A stretch of 5,033 nucleotides of DNA from JAAEQG01 sp043803085 (lineage in GTDB: Bacteria; Planctomycetota; Phycisphaerae; UBA1845). The stretch covers positions 1-5,033 of the forward strand of contig JAZDKM010000400.1 in assembly GCA_043803085.1 (NCBI GenBank), written 5' to 3'. Below the pieces are notes generated by a model. The model had not been told where the DNA came from and made no database searches. It worked only from the letters and a program-made list of their open reading frames with translations. Shown here piece by piece: positions 1 through 3,731 of the stretch. The position numbers were made by a program, and so were the translations under genes. Each line of letters starts with the position of its first letter. Position 1 is the first letter of the stretch.

Positions 1-32
1 GAGCAAAGCTCGGTTCAGGGCGGGGGAGCACG

Positions 33-65
33 CTGCACCGCAAGCCTTCGCACGGCACGGTGCAG
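33..65. repeat. Inverted repeat, 8-bp arms
   Basis: Perfect arms CTGCACCG (33-40) and CGGTGCAG (58-65) enclose a 17-nt loop. No T-run follows, so it is not a standard intrinsic terminator. It may be a REP-like element or the end of a transcript from the left. Role unknown. Confidence 0.45.
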
Positions 66-255
66 GGCAGGCACCCGAACCAGAGCCGTTGGCATCCGGC
101 TTCGCCGGGACACGTGGCGCGGGGAGCTTCACTTTGCGGAGACCCCGCCCACCAACTCGCGGTTGATGTGTGGGGGGAAGTGCTGTAGCCTCGCGCTCCT
201 TAGCCCGGCTATTGCACGAGTGTTCGCGCAATATCCGCCCTTCGGGTTTCGACTC

Positions 256-310
256 CAACGGCTTGCGCCGTTGTCGCCCAGGGCTAACCCTGAGCAAGGC
301 GCGCAGCGCC
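256..310. repeat. Cluster of three consecutive hairpins
   Basis: Three perfect short hairpins follow one another: CAACGGC (256-262) with GCCGTTG (267-273), loop TTGC; AGGG (280-283) with CCCT (288-291); and GGCGC (298-302) with GCGCC (306-310), loop GCA. They lie just upstream of the control region of the small gene at 375. They may be a dispersed intergenic repeat or a structured RNA segment; the sequence alone does not decide. Confidence 0.45.
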
Positions 311-322
311 GCGTCGAAGGGG

Positions 323-339
323 TTGACACGACACGTCGT
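323..339 (+). promoter_or_regulatory. Possible -35 element with overlapping palindrome
   Basis: A perfect TTGACA lies at 323-328. It overlaps a palindrome with arms ACGAC (328-332) and GTCGT (335-339). No good -10 hexamer sits at 16-18 bp spacing, so the promoter call is weak. The position, 36-52 bp before the start of the small gene at 375, is suitable for its promoter or operator. Confidence 0.22.
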
Positions 340-360
340 TGGTGTTTCCGTCCTATTGCT

Positions 361-365
361 AGGAG
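361..365 (+). promoter_or_regulatory. Shine-Dalgarno site of the small basic-protein gene
   Basis: AGGAG ends nine bases before the ATG at 375. It is the main reason for accepting this very short reading frame as a gene. Confidence 0.7.
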
Positions 366-374
366 ATCATTCAT

Positions 375-533
375 ATGTCCAAATCACACGATTCCAAGAG
401 ATCCGCAAGGAAGGCGCCGCAGAGAACGCTCATGGAGAAGCGGCAGGCCAAGCACGACAAGAAGAACCGCCAGGGCATGATCGGCGTCACGATCCTGAAC
501 CCGACCGCGAATCCGGGACTGCCCCCGCGCTGA
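375..533 (+). CDS. Small highly basic protein, 52 aa, function unknown
   Basis: Complete frame from ATG 375 to TGA 531-533, with an AGGAG site nine bases upstream. The protein is strongly basic: 7 Lys and 6 Arg against 3 acidic residues, concentrated in residues 3-32. That part is polar, with no membrane segment. The tail (35-52) is a short hydrophobic stretch, residues 35-41 MIGVTIL, followed by a Pro/Asn-rich end. The basic half suggests nucleic-acid binding or disorder, but this is only inference and I do not recognise a family with certainty. I recall similar short Lys-rich hypothetical proteins in PVC-type genomes. It seems monocistronic, since repeat DNA follows at once. The good ribosome site and ordinary codons favour a real gene, while the length leaves doubt. 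Confidence 0.6.
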   Translation: MSKSHDSKRSARKAPQRTLMEKRQAKHDKKNRQGMIGVTILNPTANPGLPPR

Positions 534-615
534 TTGGGGATCCGCCTTCGCCCCTGTCTGCCCATTGCTACGGCGGGACAAGGTGCGGATTGCGGAGTCC
601 GGAATGTTCCGAACG

Positions 616-655
616 CGGAGTGGTGGAGTACTGGAGTGGTGGAGTGCTGGGGTCC
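616..655. repeat. 8-bp tandem repeat array (unit TGGAGTAC), left copy
   Basis: Five imperfect 8-bp units in a row, consensus TGGAGTRS, with the last unit degenerate. A very similar five-unit array in the same orientation lies at 3527-3566, on the other side of both nucleotidyltransferase modules. Confidence 0.8.
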
Positions 656-673
656 GGACATCCGGATTTCTTA

Positions 674-691
674 ACGCAAAGGCCGCAAAGG
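674..691. repeat. 9-bp tandem repeat, two units (CGCAAAGG core)
   Basis: Two adjacent 9-bp units, ACGCAAAGG and CCGCAAAGG. The same family recurs in inverted orientation at 748-766, about 56 bp downstream. Confidence 0.65.
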
Positions 692-710
692 CTGGCTGAT
701 TCTTCGCGTC

Positions 711-731
711 CCCGCCAAACAGACTGGCGGG
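711..731. repeat. Hairpin, 7-bp arms
   Basis: Arms CCCGCCA (711-717) and TGGCGGG (725-731) are perfect with a 7-nt loop. It lies between the two inverted CGCAAAGG arrays, so the whole block 674-766 is roughly symmetric. No T-run follows. Confidence 0.5.
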
Positions 732-747
732 CAAGCTTTCCGTTCTC

Positions 748-766
748 CCTTTGCGATCTTCGCGTT
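748..766. repeat. 9-bp tandem repeat, two units, inverted orientation
   Basis: On the minus strand this reads as ACGCGAAGA and TCGCAAAGG, the same family as 674-691 but inverted. Together they flank the hairpin at 711-731. Confidence 0.6.
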
Positions 767-785
767 GAAATGTCCCATGATGGAG

Positions 786-828
786 CCGCGGCGACCCGCC
801 GCGGCAGGACGCGGCCAGTGGCCGCGTC
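786..828. repeat. Two adjacent perfect GC-rich hairpins
   Basis: The first has arms CCGCGGCG (786-793) and CGCCGCGG (797-804) with a 3-nt loop. The second has arms GACGCGGCC (808-816) and GGCCGCGTC (820-828), also with a 3-nt loop. No T-tract follows either. They resemble a REP-type or dispersed hairpin element more than an intrinsic terminator. Confidence 0.65.
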
Positions 829-839
829 TCCACCTGTGC

Positions 840-857
840 CTCTTGCGCCTCTTCGTG
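840..857. repeat. 9-bp tandem repeat, two units (CTCTTGCGC)
   Basis: Units CTCTTGCGC and CTCTTCGTG are adjacent. On the minus strand they read CACGAAGAG and GCGCAAGAG, related in style to the other 9-bp arrays nearby. Confidence 0.5.
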
Positions 858-881
858 GCCAACAGATTCCGGAGTTCTTAC

Positions 882-908
882 CACAGAGGTCGCAGAGACC
901 GCAGAGGC
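882..908. repeat. 9-bp tandem repeat, three units (CGCAGAGNN)
   Basis: Three consecutive 9-bp units: CACAGAGGT, CGCAGAGAC and a third with the CGCAGAGG core. Period and degeneracy match the other arrays in the region. Confidence 0.65.
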
Positions 909-950
909 CGACGACAACGAAGGAACTTCCGTCCGTGGTTGGCCCGAACC

Positions 951-978
951 ATCCGTGGCATCCGTGATATCCGTGGTT
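951..978. repeat. 9-bp tandem repeat, three units (ATCCGTGGN)
   Basis: Three units with the ATCCGTG core (starting at 951, 960 and 969) lie just upstream of the promoter of the HTH gene. The same family, as ATCCGCG, recurs at 1943-1969 and 2019-2048, so the array type brackets the HTH-nucleotidyltransferase module. Confidence 0.7.
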
Positions 979-1001
979 GTCCTCCGTCCGTCGTCACCCT
1001 C

Positions 1002-1034
1002 TTGACATAAGTACTATATTTTAGTACTTCTAAT
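1002..1034 (+). promoter_or_regulatory. Candidate promoter of the HTH-nucleotidyltransferase operon
   Basis: A perfect -35 TTGACA (1002-1007) begins an AT-rich island in GC-rich DNA. The best -10 match is TCTAAT (1029-1034), but the spacer is then 21 bp. No good hexamer sits at 16-18 bp; TATATT (1015-1020) is too close. If TCTAAT is used, transcription starts at or next to the ATG at 1039. The operator palindrome (1009-1029) fills the spacer exactly. Confidence 0.5.
1009..1029. promoter_or_regulatory. Palindromic operator, perfect 8-bp arms
   Basis: Arms AAGTACTA (1009-1016) and TAGTACTT (1022-1029) are perfect with a 5-bp centre. The site lies between the candidate -35 and -10 elements and ends ten bases before the HTH start codon. 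This is where an autoregulating HTH antitoxin would bind, so the protein encoded at 1039 is the expected ligand (inference). Confidence 0.7.
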
Positions 1035-1038
1035 CATC

Positions 1039-1440
1039 ATGAGGCTGTCAGGTACAAAGCTGAGGGAACTGTGCGCGAAGCGCGGGACGGGGCTCGGGGA
1101 CCTGCTCCGCGAGGCCGGGGTCAGCCGCACGGCCTATTACTCCCTGGCCCGCAAGGACTCCGTCCTGCCGGGGTCCATTGAGGCCATCGCGCGCCGGCTC
1201 GAGGTCGCACCGTCGGCCTTCCTGGAGGAGAAGCGGCAGGCCGAATCCGACGCCCGCGACCTGGCCGCCCGCGTGGAGGAGATCGTCCGGGCCCACCCCA
1301 CCGCCAACCCCGACAACGTCCGGCACACCCTCGTCCTGCTCCGGAAGGAGCCGATCGAGCGATTAAGGAGGGCCCTGCTCCGTGGCCAAGCCGCTCATAT
1401 TCACAGACCTCGAACTCGCGTTCCTGCGCGAGCTGGTTAA
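1039..1440 (+). CDS. XRE-like HTH regulator, putative antitoxin of nucleotidyltransferase module
   Basis: A 133-residue DNA-binding protein and the likely antitoxin/autorepressor of the gene at 1382. Residues 8-62 resemble the XRE/lambda-repressor fold: a positioning helix (19-26, LGDLLREA), a turn at G27, a recognition helix (28-36, VSRTAYYSL), then SIEAIARRLEV and the P58-F61 segment typical of this fold. A helical C-terminal region (68-116), with a charged A-rich helix and the segment RLRRALLRG, may contact the toxin. There is no Shine-Dalgarno site before ATG 1039, and a candidate -10 lies immediately upstream, so a leaderless message is possible. The last 19 or so codons overlap the nucleotidyltransferase start in another frame, suggesting translational coupling. 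The family is confident at fold level; the antitoxin role is inferred from context. Confidence 0.82.
   Translation: MRLSGTKLRELCAKRGTGLGDLLREAGVSRTAYYSLARKDSVLPGSIEAIARRLEVAPSAFLEEKRQAESDARDLAARVEEIVRAHPTANPDNVRHTLVLLRKEPIERLRRALLRGQAAHIHRPRTRVPARAG
1365..1371 (+). promoter_or_regulatory. Shine-Dalgarno site for the nucleotidyltransferase gene, inside the HTH gene
   Basis: AAGGAGG lies ten bases before GTG 1382. It decides the non-ATG start of the downstream gene and shows that this gene starts within the 3' end of the HTH gene. Confidence 0.75.
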
Positions 1441-1888
1441 GAACAAGGTGCCGTTCATGATCGTCGGCCTGTCGGCCGCGACCCTGCAGGGCGCGCCGGT
1501 CGTGACCCAGGACGTGGACCTGTGGTTCAAAAGCCTGGCCCACCCCGGCATCCATAAGGCGCTCCGCAAGGTGGATGGGACGTACGTCCCGCCGATCATG
1601 CTCAATCCCCCCATGTTCGCCGGCGACGCCGTGGACCTGTTCGATATCGTCCTCACCCTGCACGGCCTCAAAAGCTTCGACTGGGAGTACGCGCGGGCGC
1701 TCGAGGTCCCGCTGGGGCGGTTCAAGGTGAAGGTCCTGCCCCTGGACCGGATCCTGGCCAGCAAGAAGGCCGCGAACCGGGAGAAGGACCGGCTCACCAT
1801 CCCCATCCTGCGGGACGCCCTGCTGGCCACACAAAGTATCAACCGCAGGACACCACGGCGTAGCGGGACAGTGACCGGTGATCAGTAA
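1382..1888 (+). CDS. Small nucleotidyltransferase-fold protein, putative toxin
   Basis: A 168-residue protein starting at GTG behind a strong AAGGAGG site. It has polymerase-beta-type nucleotidyltransferase marks: the loop VGLSA (28-32) in place of the usual GG/GS, the metal-binding pair T42-Q-D44-V-D46, a probable third carboxylate in VDLFD (84-88), and the helical K128...R133-x-x-D136 segment. This matches small AbiEii/DUF6036-like proteins (family known; exact assignment by eye). Members are proposed to transfer nucleotides to tRNA or protein targets; the substrate here is unknown. It overlaps the HTH gene by 59 nt, the antitoxin-toxin arrangement. The conserved part ends near residue 149. 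The final 19 residues are polar and basic, and the last six plus the stop codon lie in a 7-bp repeat, so the C-terminus looks repeat-extended. Confidence 0.82.
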   Translation: MAKPLIFTDLELAFLRELVKNKVPFMIVGLSAATLQGAPVVTQDVDLWFKSLAHPGIHKALRKVDGTYVPPIMLNPPMFAGDAVDLFDIVLTLHGLKSFDWEYARALEVPLGRFKVKVLPLDRILASKKAANREKDRLTIPILRDALLATQSINRRTPRRSGTVTGDQ

Positions 1889-1903
1889 CCAGTGACCAGT
1901 CCG
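1869..1903. repeat. 7-bp tandem repeat array (unit CAGTGAC)
   Basis: Five imperfect heptads starting at 1869, 1876, 1883, 1890 and 1897, with consensus CAGTRAC. The third unit, CAGTAAC, supplies the TAA stop of the nucleotidyltransferase gene (1886-1888). Confidence 0.75.
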
Positions 1904-1942
1904 GTTATGTCCGACATCCGTGGTTCGACAGCCGGAAGTCGA

Positions 1943-1969
1943 GCGCGGATAGCGCGGATATCGCGGATT
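1943..1969. repeat. 9-bp tandem repeat, three units (GCGCGGATA)
   Basis: Two perfect GCGCGGATA units (1943-1951, 1952-1960) are followed by TCGCGGATT (1961-1969). The same unit appears inverted at 2019-2048, so the spacer between the two convergent operons carries inverted arrays. Confidence 0.75.
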
Positions 1970-2018
1970 AAGGGAGGAAGGCGTTCCGTCTCCTCGTGTC
2001 TTCGTTCGCCGCTGTTCC

Positions 2019-2048
2019 ATCCGCGTACATCCGCGTAATCCGCGGTTA
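2019..2048. repeat. Repeat array (ATCCGCGTA), inverted copy
   Basis: Three units with the ATCCGCG core start at 2019, 2029 and 2038. They are the inverse complement of the array at 1943-1969, 49 bp away. The last unit contains the stop codon of the AbiEi-like gene (2046-2048, minus strand). Paired, the two arrays could form a long imperfect stem between the convergent genes. Confidence 0.7.
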
Positions 2049-2657
2049 AAAATCCGTCTGTTGTCCGTGGTTCCGGATGCCGGGGAGAACGGCCACACAG
2101 CGCGCGACGGTCGAGGGGTATCGTTTGACGACACGCGACAGCAGGGACGGCTTGAGCGTCGTGAGGCGGCGGAACGTCGCGAGGGACCGCGGGTCCGTCC
2201 CCCGGCGAAGCGCGAGGTAGACGAAATCGCACAGCGCCTGCTCGGGGCCGGCCGTGCCCTCCACTTCCCGGCGGTACACCGGGGGTTTGACGCACACGAA
2301 CTCGATGCGCCCCGCAGGCGTCTCCCACTCGCGGTGATAGTGCCGCCGGACCGTAAAGCAGGTGACGACCGCCGGCACCTGCGTGACCAGACCGTGCCGC
2401 ACCAAGGCATACATGCCCGTCACATAGGCATACGGGTCCAGGGCCGCGACGAGCTTCTCCAGGGACACGTTCTCCGGCAGGCCGTACAGCCCGCGGGCAT
2501 ACCGGTTCACCACTCCGTACCGCACCAGCCGGACCATCTCCACGTTGATCACCCGCCGGGGCGTGCCGGTTGCGTTGGCGAGCTCTGTGGTCGTGAACAA
2601 CTGCTTGCCCAGCCGCGATTGCTCGCCGAACAGCTTCTGCCAGTCCCTTGTTTTCAT
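2046..2657 (-). CDS. AbiEi-like winged-helix antitoxin, type IV TA family
   Basis: A 203-residue protein, second gene of its operon, three bases after the toxin stop. Residues 17-61 form a winged helix-turn-helix: TTTELANATG and a second helix PRRVINVEMVRLVRYGVV, then the wing and the AbiEi-typical RGLYGLP (55-61). Residues 64-95 (VSLEKLVAAL...YVTGMYALVRHGL) and A136-G-P-E139-Q-A-L-C-D144 match conserved parts of the AbiEi C-terminal domain. Known AbiEi proteins repress their own promoter and neutralise AbiEii; that role is inferred here. The start site is weak (GGCGGG, six bases before ATG, overlapping the toxin's 3' end). The last eleven residues (193-203) and the stop are encoded by intergenic-type repeat DNA, so the native end may have been replaced. 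Finding it downstream of the toxin is unusual. Confidence 0.82.
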   Translation of the reverse strand: MKTRDWQKLFGEQSRLGKQLFTTTELANATGTPRRVINVEMVRLVRYGVVNRYARGLYGLPENVSLEKLVAALDPYAYVTGMYALVRHGLVTQVPAVVTCFTVRRHYHREWETPAGRIEFVCVKPPVYRREVEGTAGPEQALCDFVYLALRRGTDPRSLATFRRLTTLKPSLLSRVVKRYPSTVARCVAVLPGIRNHGQQTDF

Positions 2658-2660
2658 GCG

Positions 2661-3449
2661 CTACCCGCCTGTCTTCAGCTCCAGACGCTTCTCCAGCAGA
2701 TCCATGCCCTGGTCGAAGATCATGCCGGCGCCCCCGGCCTTCCGGATGTGCGCCGCCGCCTGCGGTTCCAACTGCCCGGACACGATGCCGTTGATGTTCC
2801 GGACGTGAACCGCGCGGTCCGCGGCCATCTTCCCGAGCGCCCTCGAGACCGCGTCCTCCATCACCGCCGCCTTGAGCAGTTTCTCCCGGACGCGCCGCAC
2901 TGAATCGGGAACAAACTTGTCCTGGAACAGGAAGATGTCCACGAGGTCGCGCTCGGCCAAGTGCGCCCGCGCGAACAGCGCGACCACTTTGCTCTCGACC
3001 ATGTCCGCATCCGACGCCGACAGATAGACCACGCCATCCACCGTGCGAACCACCGGCTTGTCCGTGCACAGGATGCGGGTGATATCCAGCGGGACGGTGA
3101 CGCGGCCCAACGGTCCGTCGGCCTGCCAGACGGCAATCTCCACGGTCTTCACAAACGCCGAGTCCGCTTCAGGCCCCGCCGCGGCCGAGACACTGCCGTC
3201 ATAGCCAAGACGGTCACGGATCAGCGGGAGAAGCTTCTTCCGAAACAGGGCTACCAGTTCGGCCTGTTTCTTGTCCAGGTCGCCCGGCCAGTGATAGTCC
3301 AGATCCACCGACCGGCGACAGCTTGCATCGAGGAGCCGGTACCGAAACCCCCCGATGAGACACATCCCCTCACCCGCCGGACTCTTCGCCAGCAGTTCGA
3401 CAGCCATCTTCTGGATGGCCTCGGTCATCTCCGCGGCTTTTGTGTTCAT
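2661..3449 (-). CDS. AbiEii-like nucleotidyltransferase toxin
   Basis: A 262-residue protein. The start at 3449 is chosen because AAGGA lies seven bases upstream; an in-frame ATG at 3515 would put the start upstream of the promoter -10. Nucleotidyltransferase marks are complete: L31-I-G33-G34-F35, R46-S-V-D49-L-D51, a probable third carboxylate in PLDIT (D122), and the AbiEii helix ESKVVALFARAHLAERDLVDI with K154, R167, D168 and D171. AbiEii/AbiGii toxins are nucleotidyltransferases whose activity halts growth, in several cases by modifying tRNA; the target here is unknown. It is first in an operon with the AbiEi-like gene. All key residues are intact, so I expect an active enzyme. The role in phage defence is inferred from the family. 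Confidence 0.85.
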   Translation of the reverse strand: MNTKAAEMTEAIQKMAVELLAKSPAGEGMCLIGGFRYRLLDASCRRSVDLDYHWPGDLDKKQAELVALFRKKLLPLIRDRLGYDGSVSAAAGPEADSAFVKTVEIAVWQADGPLGRVTVPLDITRILCTDKPVVRTVDGVVYLSASDADMVESKVVALFARAHLAERDLVDIFLFQDKFVPDSVRRVREKLLKAAVMEDAVSRALGKMAADRAVHVRNINGIVSGQLEPQAAAHIRKAGGAGMIFDQGMDLLEKRLELKTGG

Positions 3450-3456
3450 GTCATGT

Positions 3457-3461
3457 TCCTT
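3457..3461 (-). promoter_or_regulatory. Shine-Dalgarno site of the AbiEii-like gene
   Basis: AAGGA on the minus strand, seven bases before ATG 3449. It adjoins a small hairpin, TAACA/TGTTA, which could affect access to the ribosome site. Confidence 0.65.
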
Positions 3462-3485
3462 AACAAATCTGTTATTTACATTACA
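3461..3485. promoter_or_regulatory. Candidate operator in the abiE-type leader
   Basis: Perfect arms TAACA (3461-3465) and TGTTA (3470-3474) with a 4-bp centre, followed by a direct repeat TTACA-TTACA (3476-3485) next to the expected transcription start. AbiEi proteins bind repeats in their promoters, so this is the best candidate site here. Binding is inferred. Confidence 0.45.
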
Positions 3486-3486
3486 T

Positions 3487-3515
3487 AAGATACGCACGGT
3501 CGGCGGAGAGGTCAA
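3487..3515 (-). promoter_or_regulatory. Sigma-70-type promoter of the AbiEii-AbiEi operon
   Basis: On the minus strand, -35 TTGACC (3515-3510) and -10 TATCTT (3492-3487) are separated by exactly 17 bp. The expected start is near 3480, giving a leader of about 30 nt with a good AAGGA site. This is the clearest promoter in the window. Confidence 0.7.
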
Positions 3516-3526
3516 GTGCCATTCAA

Positions 3527-3566
3527 CGGAGTACTGGAGTAATGGAGTACTGGAGTGCTGGAGACG
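3527..3566. repeat. 8-bp tandem repeat array (unit TGGAGTAC), right copy
   Basis: Five imperfect 8-bp units start at 3527, 3535, 3543, 3551 and 3559. The array matches that at 616-655 in unit, length and orientation. It lies just upstream of the AbiEii-like operon promoter. Confidence 0.8.
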
Positions 3567-3610
3567 GGGACAACCCTGAATTCGCGCCTGCCCTGAACCG
3601 AACCGGCTTG

Positions 3611-3639
3611 TCCGCCGCAGCTCGAGGGGCGGAGGCGGA
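3611..3639. repeat. Imperfect inverted repeat TCCGCC/GGCGGA
   Basis: Arms TCCGCC (3611-3616) and GGCGGA (3634-3639) enclose CGCAGCTCG-type sequence. From memory it resembles a dispersed intergenic element of PVC genomes with TCCGCCGTAGC and GAAGGCGGA ends. No gene is visible around it, and it is a probable decayed repeat copy. Confidence 0.45.
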
Positions 3640-3691
3640 AGGTTCTGGTGCGGGGTGATTCGCGGGAATTCCCCCTGATTGACCGTCCAGT

Positions 3692-3717
3692 ATGCAACTG
3701 GGTTGCATTTGTTGCAT
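3692..3717. promoter_or_regulatory. GTTGCAT palindrome plus extra copy upstream of secreted-protein gene
   Basis: Arms ATGCAAC (3692-3698) and GTTGCAT (3702-3708) are perfect with a 3-bp centre, and a further GTTGCAT follows at 3711-3717. This spacing upstream of a gene suggests a regulator binding site. The regulator is unknown. Confidence 0.45.
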
Positions 3718-3731
3718 AGGGCTGGTAGGAT
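3703..3731 (+). promoter_or_regulatory. Possible promoter of the TSP3 protein gene
   Basis: TTGCAT (3703-3708) and TAGGAT (3726-3731) are 17 bp apart, and a TGG directly before the -10 gives an extended -10 motif. Both hexamers are imperfect. The -35 overlaps the GTTGCAT palindrome, consistent with regulated use. Confidence 0.3.

Larger units (their letters stand above)
1..374. other. Gene-free left flank with several short hairpins
   Basis: I find no convincing protein gene here. One plus-strand frame stays open from the left edge to about 480, but its translation is rich in Arg and Cys, has no recognisable domain and runs through hairpin DNA, so I read it as chance openness in GC-rich sequence. 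Visible structure: arms CTGCACCG (33-40) and CGGTGCAG (58-65); a small CCGGC/GCCGG hairpin near 97-109; and a cluster of three hairpins at 256-310. The end of the cluster (about 288-319) has the form CCCTGAGC...GTCGAAGGG, similar to a dispersed repeat common in many environmental bacteria (from memory). A structured RNA is possible but unsupported. Confidence 0.5.
534..1000. other. Repeat-packed intergenic region without genes
   Basis: This stretch has no convincing gene; reading frames on both strands are chance products of repeats whose 9-bp units preserve frame. From left to right it holds an 8-bp-unit array (616-655), 9-bp-unit arrays (674-691, 748-766, 840-857, 882-908, 951-978), a hairpin with arms CCCGCCA/TGGCGGG (711-731) and two perfect GC-rich hairpins (786-828). 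Only the last bases touch the promoter of the gene at 1039. Confidence 0.7.

Noticed and set aside
120..320. Integron attC recombination site
   Set aside because: I looked for the RYYYAAC and GTTRRRY end boxes and found no properly placed pair; no integrase is present.
1..480. Long open plus-strand frame from the left edge to 480
   Set aside because: Its translation is Arg/Cys-rich and without domain features, it runs through several hairpins and overlaps the better-supported small gene in another frame.
786..828. Intrinsic terminator for the small gene at 375-533
   Set aside because: The stems are strong but no T-run follows, and they lie about 250 bp beyond the stop codon.
170..967. 265-codon plus-strand open frame
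   Set aside because: It crosses at least five tandem arrays whose 9-bp period keeps frames open, has no convincing domain and conflicts with the 375-533 gene.
534..1000. CRISPR array
   Set aside because: Units are 8-9 bp and directly adjacent, without spacers of uniform length or long conserved repeats.
1015..1020. TATATT as the -10 of the HTH promoter
   Set aside because: It is only 7 bp from the TTGACA, and no -35-like hexamer lies at 16-18 bp upstream of it.
1121..2410. 429-codon minus-strand open frame
   Set aside because: It is antisense to the HTH and nucleotidyltransferase genes and also crosses the repeat spacer; its composition is that of a GC-rich shadow frame.
3450..3515. Upstream ATG (3515) for the AbiEii-like gene, adding 22 residues
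   Set aside because: The added codons overlap the promoter -35 and -10, while ATG 3449 has AAGGA at good spacing.
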